DNA from: Carallia brachiata | Lineage: Eukaryota > Streptophyta > Magnoliopsida > Malpighiales > Rhizophoraceae | Assembly: GCA_021464245.1 (NCBI GenBank) | Contig: JADCRB010000025.1 | Coordinates: 4,901,903-4,965,902 of the forward strand | DNA: 64,000 nt | Direction: 5' to 3' | In this document: positions 60,681-64,000 of the stretch, one piece after another | Numbering within the stretch: position 1 is the stretch's first letter | Layout of the letters: each line of letters starts with the position of its first letter | Notes under the pieces: model-generated | What the model was told of the DNA's origin: nothing | The model's database searches: none | Seen by the model: only the letters and a program-made list of their open reading frames with translations | Translations under genes and position numbers: made by a program

Positions 60681-63600
60681 ATCTTTGACAATTGACACCA
60701 TTTTTGCTTGTGAATGGCAAGTTTCATGGTTTATTTGATCATCATTTCATTATCAATACCCAACCATATTTTGCAATGTCCATCATGATTCAACACTAAT
60801 GAGCGTCCACGCGTACACACAAAACATTTTACATTTTGTTTTTGGGGTTTCATCATATTAATGGATTTCTCACTCCTTAAAAAAAAAAGATTTGTCAGTG
60901 TGAAGCTAAATTACTTGCCAAGCAAGGATCATTGGAAGCACTATTGGAGGTGTGAGTATGATGATAAATTTGCATGTTTTTACACAATTAACTTAAATTA
61001 GAATTTTCGCGCCCATTTTTTCTGACAAATAAAACTGTGTTATGACTTAATTTGAATAATGAGTGACTACGGCGTTGAATTTTAAATTTAGTAATTGTTG
61101 TAGTTACTAGTGGTGAAACCCTGTTTGGCTGTATCAATGTTAGAGTAGAAGGTTCATCTTATGAGAGATATTATTAAATGAAAATGTCAACTAGTAATCC
61201 AACCTTAACTTACAAATGCGATAATTAACATTCATCTTATATATAATTTTTTTTAAATAATCATTGAAAAGGCTCATTTCCAACTTCATTTCATGCCACA
61301 GGATCTCGAATTTTTTAATGAGAATTACTAGATAGTAACTTTTTAATAGTAATAAAGTAGTAATAAATTAATATAAATTATTAAATAATTAAATTTTAAA
61401 AAATTAAAAAAATAACAAATACTATAAAATAAATTATATAATTTATTATTATTTTAAAATTAAACTATACAATCAAATTCTTTTTGAATTTCCGCGTTTC
61501 GGAGAACTCCCAGCTGATGTGATGCCAACAGTTATCCGCGCTCTTCAAAGGGTTAAACTTAAGTTACACCATGCGCTGCTCATTGCCCCGCCAAAAGTAT
61601 TTCTTTTTCGGTGTGCGCGCGTGCACGCCGGAAGTGTGTCGCCCTGCCAAAAATCTGAACCCGCCAAAAATCTGAACCGTTGAAATTGCATCCGCTTGTA
61701 CTAGGATCCTTTATCACGTCACAATCTAACACTGTCCCGGCTTTAGTTTGACCGTCTATTTCTAATTTCTTACATCATAAAGGACAGAAACCATTACGTA
61801 ACTTACATTAACAAATCTATGCGAAAGCGTGTGGGGACCAGAGGAATATAGATGGGATGTTTCGTATTTTATTAAACTCTAGGGACCCACACCCTCCTAC
61901 GGTATTTGGCCTGTTGCGGTCAAGACCGTTAAAATTTAGATCCAGATGATAAGATCTTTAGCATCATAGGAGTTACGATCATGCATCAAATTCACATTCT
62001 GAATTGCCGTAAGATGTCTGTAAGATAAAATTTTGATATAGTCTTGATCTCGTTAACAAGATCGGTAAAATTTTGATTAGATTTTAAGATTTTCATTGAT
62101 TTTTTAAAAAATAAGTCAGATAATTTATAGTGAATTTATAAAAAAAATAAATTATACGATAATGTCTGATAAATGTCATTAAATTGTTTATTATCACGAG
62201 GGTCTTAAAGTAAGTTTAATCCTATCAAACACTTATCACATGATTCAAACATTGATATTTTTCGCTTAAAATTCGATCTTTTACTAGTTAAAGCACACAA
62301 ATTGGTAGTAATAAATTGAACAGTCTACCACACATAACTTACTGTTATTCTTGTTGTTATAGTTGGTGACTACCGTTTTGCACCTTCTTCGATGTTTTGA
62401 CGGAGAAACTCTGAAAATGAGTTGAAAATCAGTTGGCTCTGAAGTTTTTGGAATTAATTGTCGTTAACAATAAAAGAATCTCTTTAATTAAATTTGAATA
62501 TTAAATAAAGACAAACTTATAATCAGATGTAAAAAAGATCTCGTATTTATAAAATTTATTCTCTGATGATTACAAATATGAGGGAGGTTAATTTTCACTT
62601 GTACGAGAAGCAAACTTTGTAAGTCTTTTTATTATTATTGAGTTTGATATGTACAAAATGTTTAATTTTGAACTATATCAATCAATGTTGGTTAATTTCT
62701 ATTATAGAATTTACGTTATAGGATTTGATTCTATGATTTGATTTTTAACATCTTAAATCGATTTTAGGTAGAACCTCAATTAGTGTAATTTTATGCCCTT
62801 TTATTTGTCACCATAAGTTTATAATTGGGAAATATATTGAGAAAAAGGAAAATGGGACAAAAAAAATTAATTTGCCATAATTAATTTTTCTTCATGTCAT
62901 ACCAAATTCATTTTATCTAAAACTTATTAATTTATTTACTTGATTTATAATGTGATTGATTTATTTATGTTAACTAATTCTTATTGACACTAATCAATTT
63001 TGTTATATAAATTTAATTTAACATTTTTATACATATTATTTTACTGTCTCCTCATTTTTTTTATCTATTTTTAAACAAAAAATTCTTACTTTTTATTCCT
63101 TAAATTGCATTTTCTCAAATACAAGAGATGATAGTAAACTTTCTATCTCCTCTAATTTTTGACTCTCTTATTTTTCTCTCCCCCATTTTGTTATCCAAAT
63201 GAAGGTTATAGCCGATAGCAGCGAAATTACTCGTTCGTAAGAAAGAAAATACAACATATCTGCGTCATCATCAATTTAAAAAAGGTGAAATTCTATGTAA
63301 ATTAGCTGTAAACTGTCAAATTTAAGCCATTGCATGCAAATTTCAACTACTATTTCTTTCCACAAATCCACAATCTATTTTTTTTTTTACCTATTTACGC
63401 CACAAAGATTGCACAAAATTTTGATGTTTCTTACTTAGTTACGATGAGACGATAGTCCATTTAAGGATTTAATAATTTATTGGCATGCCTACCACCATGC
63501 TTCCCTACCCCTTCGAGTTGACATGTTGGGCATATTGACAACTAGTCTTTGCCTTGTTCTTTCATTATTTCTTTCGTCGCCAGTTGCAGTACGTAAATGC

Positions 63601-64000
63601 AAAATCAACACAACACAACTCAAGAAGTTCGAATTTTCTTATAAATTATTTTCATCAAATCAAATTTTATCATTTTCATTATTCTTTTATGACAAAGAAT
63701 CTCTTACAAGCTCAGTCACTAATCACGAATATCCAACCGTCAACCTACCTTTTAAAGCATAAAATTGACAGGAAATGAAATATGAGATGCTAATCACACT
63801 CTTATCATTAAATTAATTATGGGTTGTTAGTATTTTCATTATTTTTAATGATAAAACTATGTGAGCACACAAAGTGGAGTACGTGGGAGGTGTGCAATAT
63901 ATTTTACGGCATTCAATGTTTTTTTTTTAAATTAAATACAATTTTTATGAGTTAATAATTTAAATTACTATATACTCAATACTTGAGTCATTAAAAGTTG
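60681..64000. other. Intergenic DNA to the window end
   Basis: No gene was recognised. 61490-61700 is more GC-rich and contains a short tandem repeat (ctgccaaaaatctgaaccc, then cgccaaaaatctgaacc, about 61652-61678). A 79-codon open frame at 63523-63762 has a hydrophobic start (LTTSLCLVLSLFLSSPVAV) but nothing else to support it. The rest is AT-rich. Confidence 0.4.

Noticed and set aside
63523..63762. Small secreted-peptide gene
   Set aside because: The hydrophobic N-terminus is suggestive, but the rest is AT-driven composition with two overlapping open frames and no family or promoter support.

Overview
The window is nuclear DNA of a flowering plant, almost certainly a eudicot. Genes carry many short GT-AG introns, intergenic DNA is very AT-rich, and the proteins are plant families: a group VII ERF, an IBR3-type acyl-CoA dehydrogenase with an N-terminal kinase-like domain, a type I pectin methylesterase, a polygalacturonase and plant-type RPL19. 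A woody eudicot such as Citrus is my guess; the genus cannot be proven from the sequence alone.

Layout. Eight protein-coding genes were reconstructed exon by exon. Six are on the minus strand: a plastid-targeted GGCT/AIG2-like protein (224-2491), RPL19 (10585-12488), an ERF-VII transcription factor (25514-26705), a TPR protein with a long low-complexity N-terminus (31967-33973), a GH28 polygalacturonase (34895-37040) and a 109-residue unknown protein (38868-39197). Two are on the plus strand: IBR3 (46178-52337) and a pectin methylesterase (54868-56723).

The rest is mostly transposon-derived. 3706-6424 is a giant imperfect palindrome with GAGA/CTCT arms. 8081-8865 is a hAT-type element with a perfect 8-bp target duplication, followed after 13 bp by another inverted-repeat element (8879-9903). 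There are PIF/Harbinger-like MITEs (16079-16783; 23963-24336, the latter nested in a retroposon), a MULE-like MITE with a 10-bp target duplication (20196-20684) and a relative (40879-41363). Two SINE-like insertions have perfect 15- and 23-bp target duplications (29493-29625; 58180-58306), and two LINE-type retroposons have 13- and 15-bp ones (23891-25297; 43746-44509). Three decayed LINE RNase H fragments and several tandem duplications are also present. 56724-64000 is nearly gene-free apart from one exon-like open segment.

Three of the eight genes carry a lesion that would break the family-conserved reading frame: the polygalacturonase lacks a GT donor at intron 1, IBR3 is one base short at the exon 16/17 junction, and the pectin methylesterase has one extra base near its C-terminus. 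The two indels could be assembly errors or real alleles. Pectin methylesterase and polygalacturonase act in sequence on wall pectin, but here they lie about 18 kb apart on opposite strands and nothing suggests co-regulation. I found no clearly novel multi-gene system; the most distinctive structures are the palindrome and the nested, target-duplication-marked insertions.
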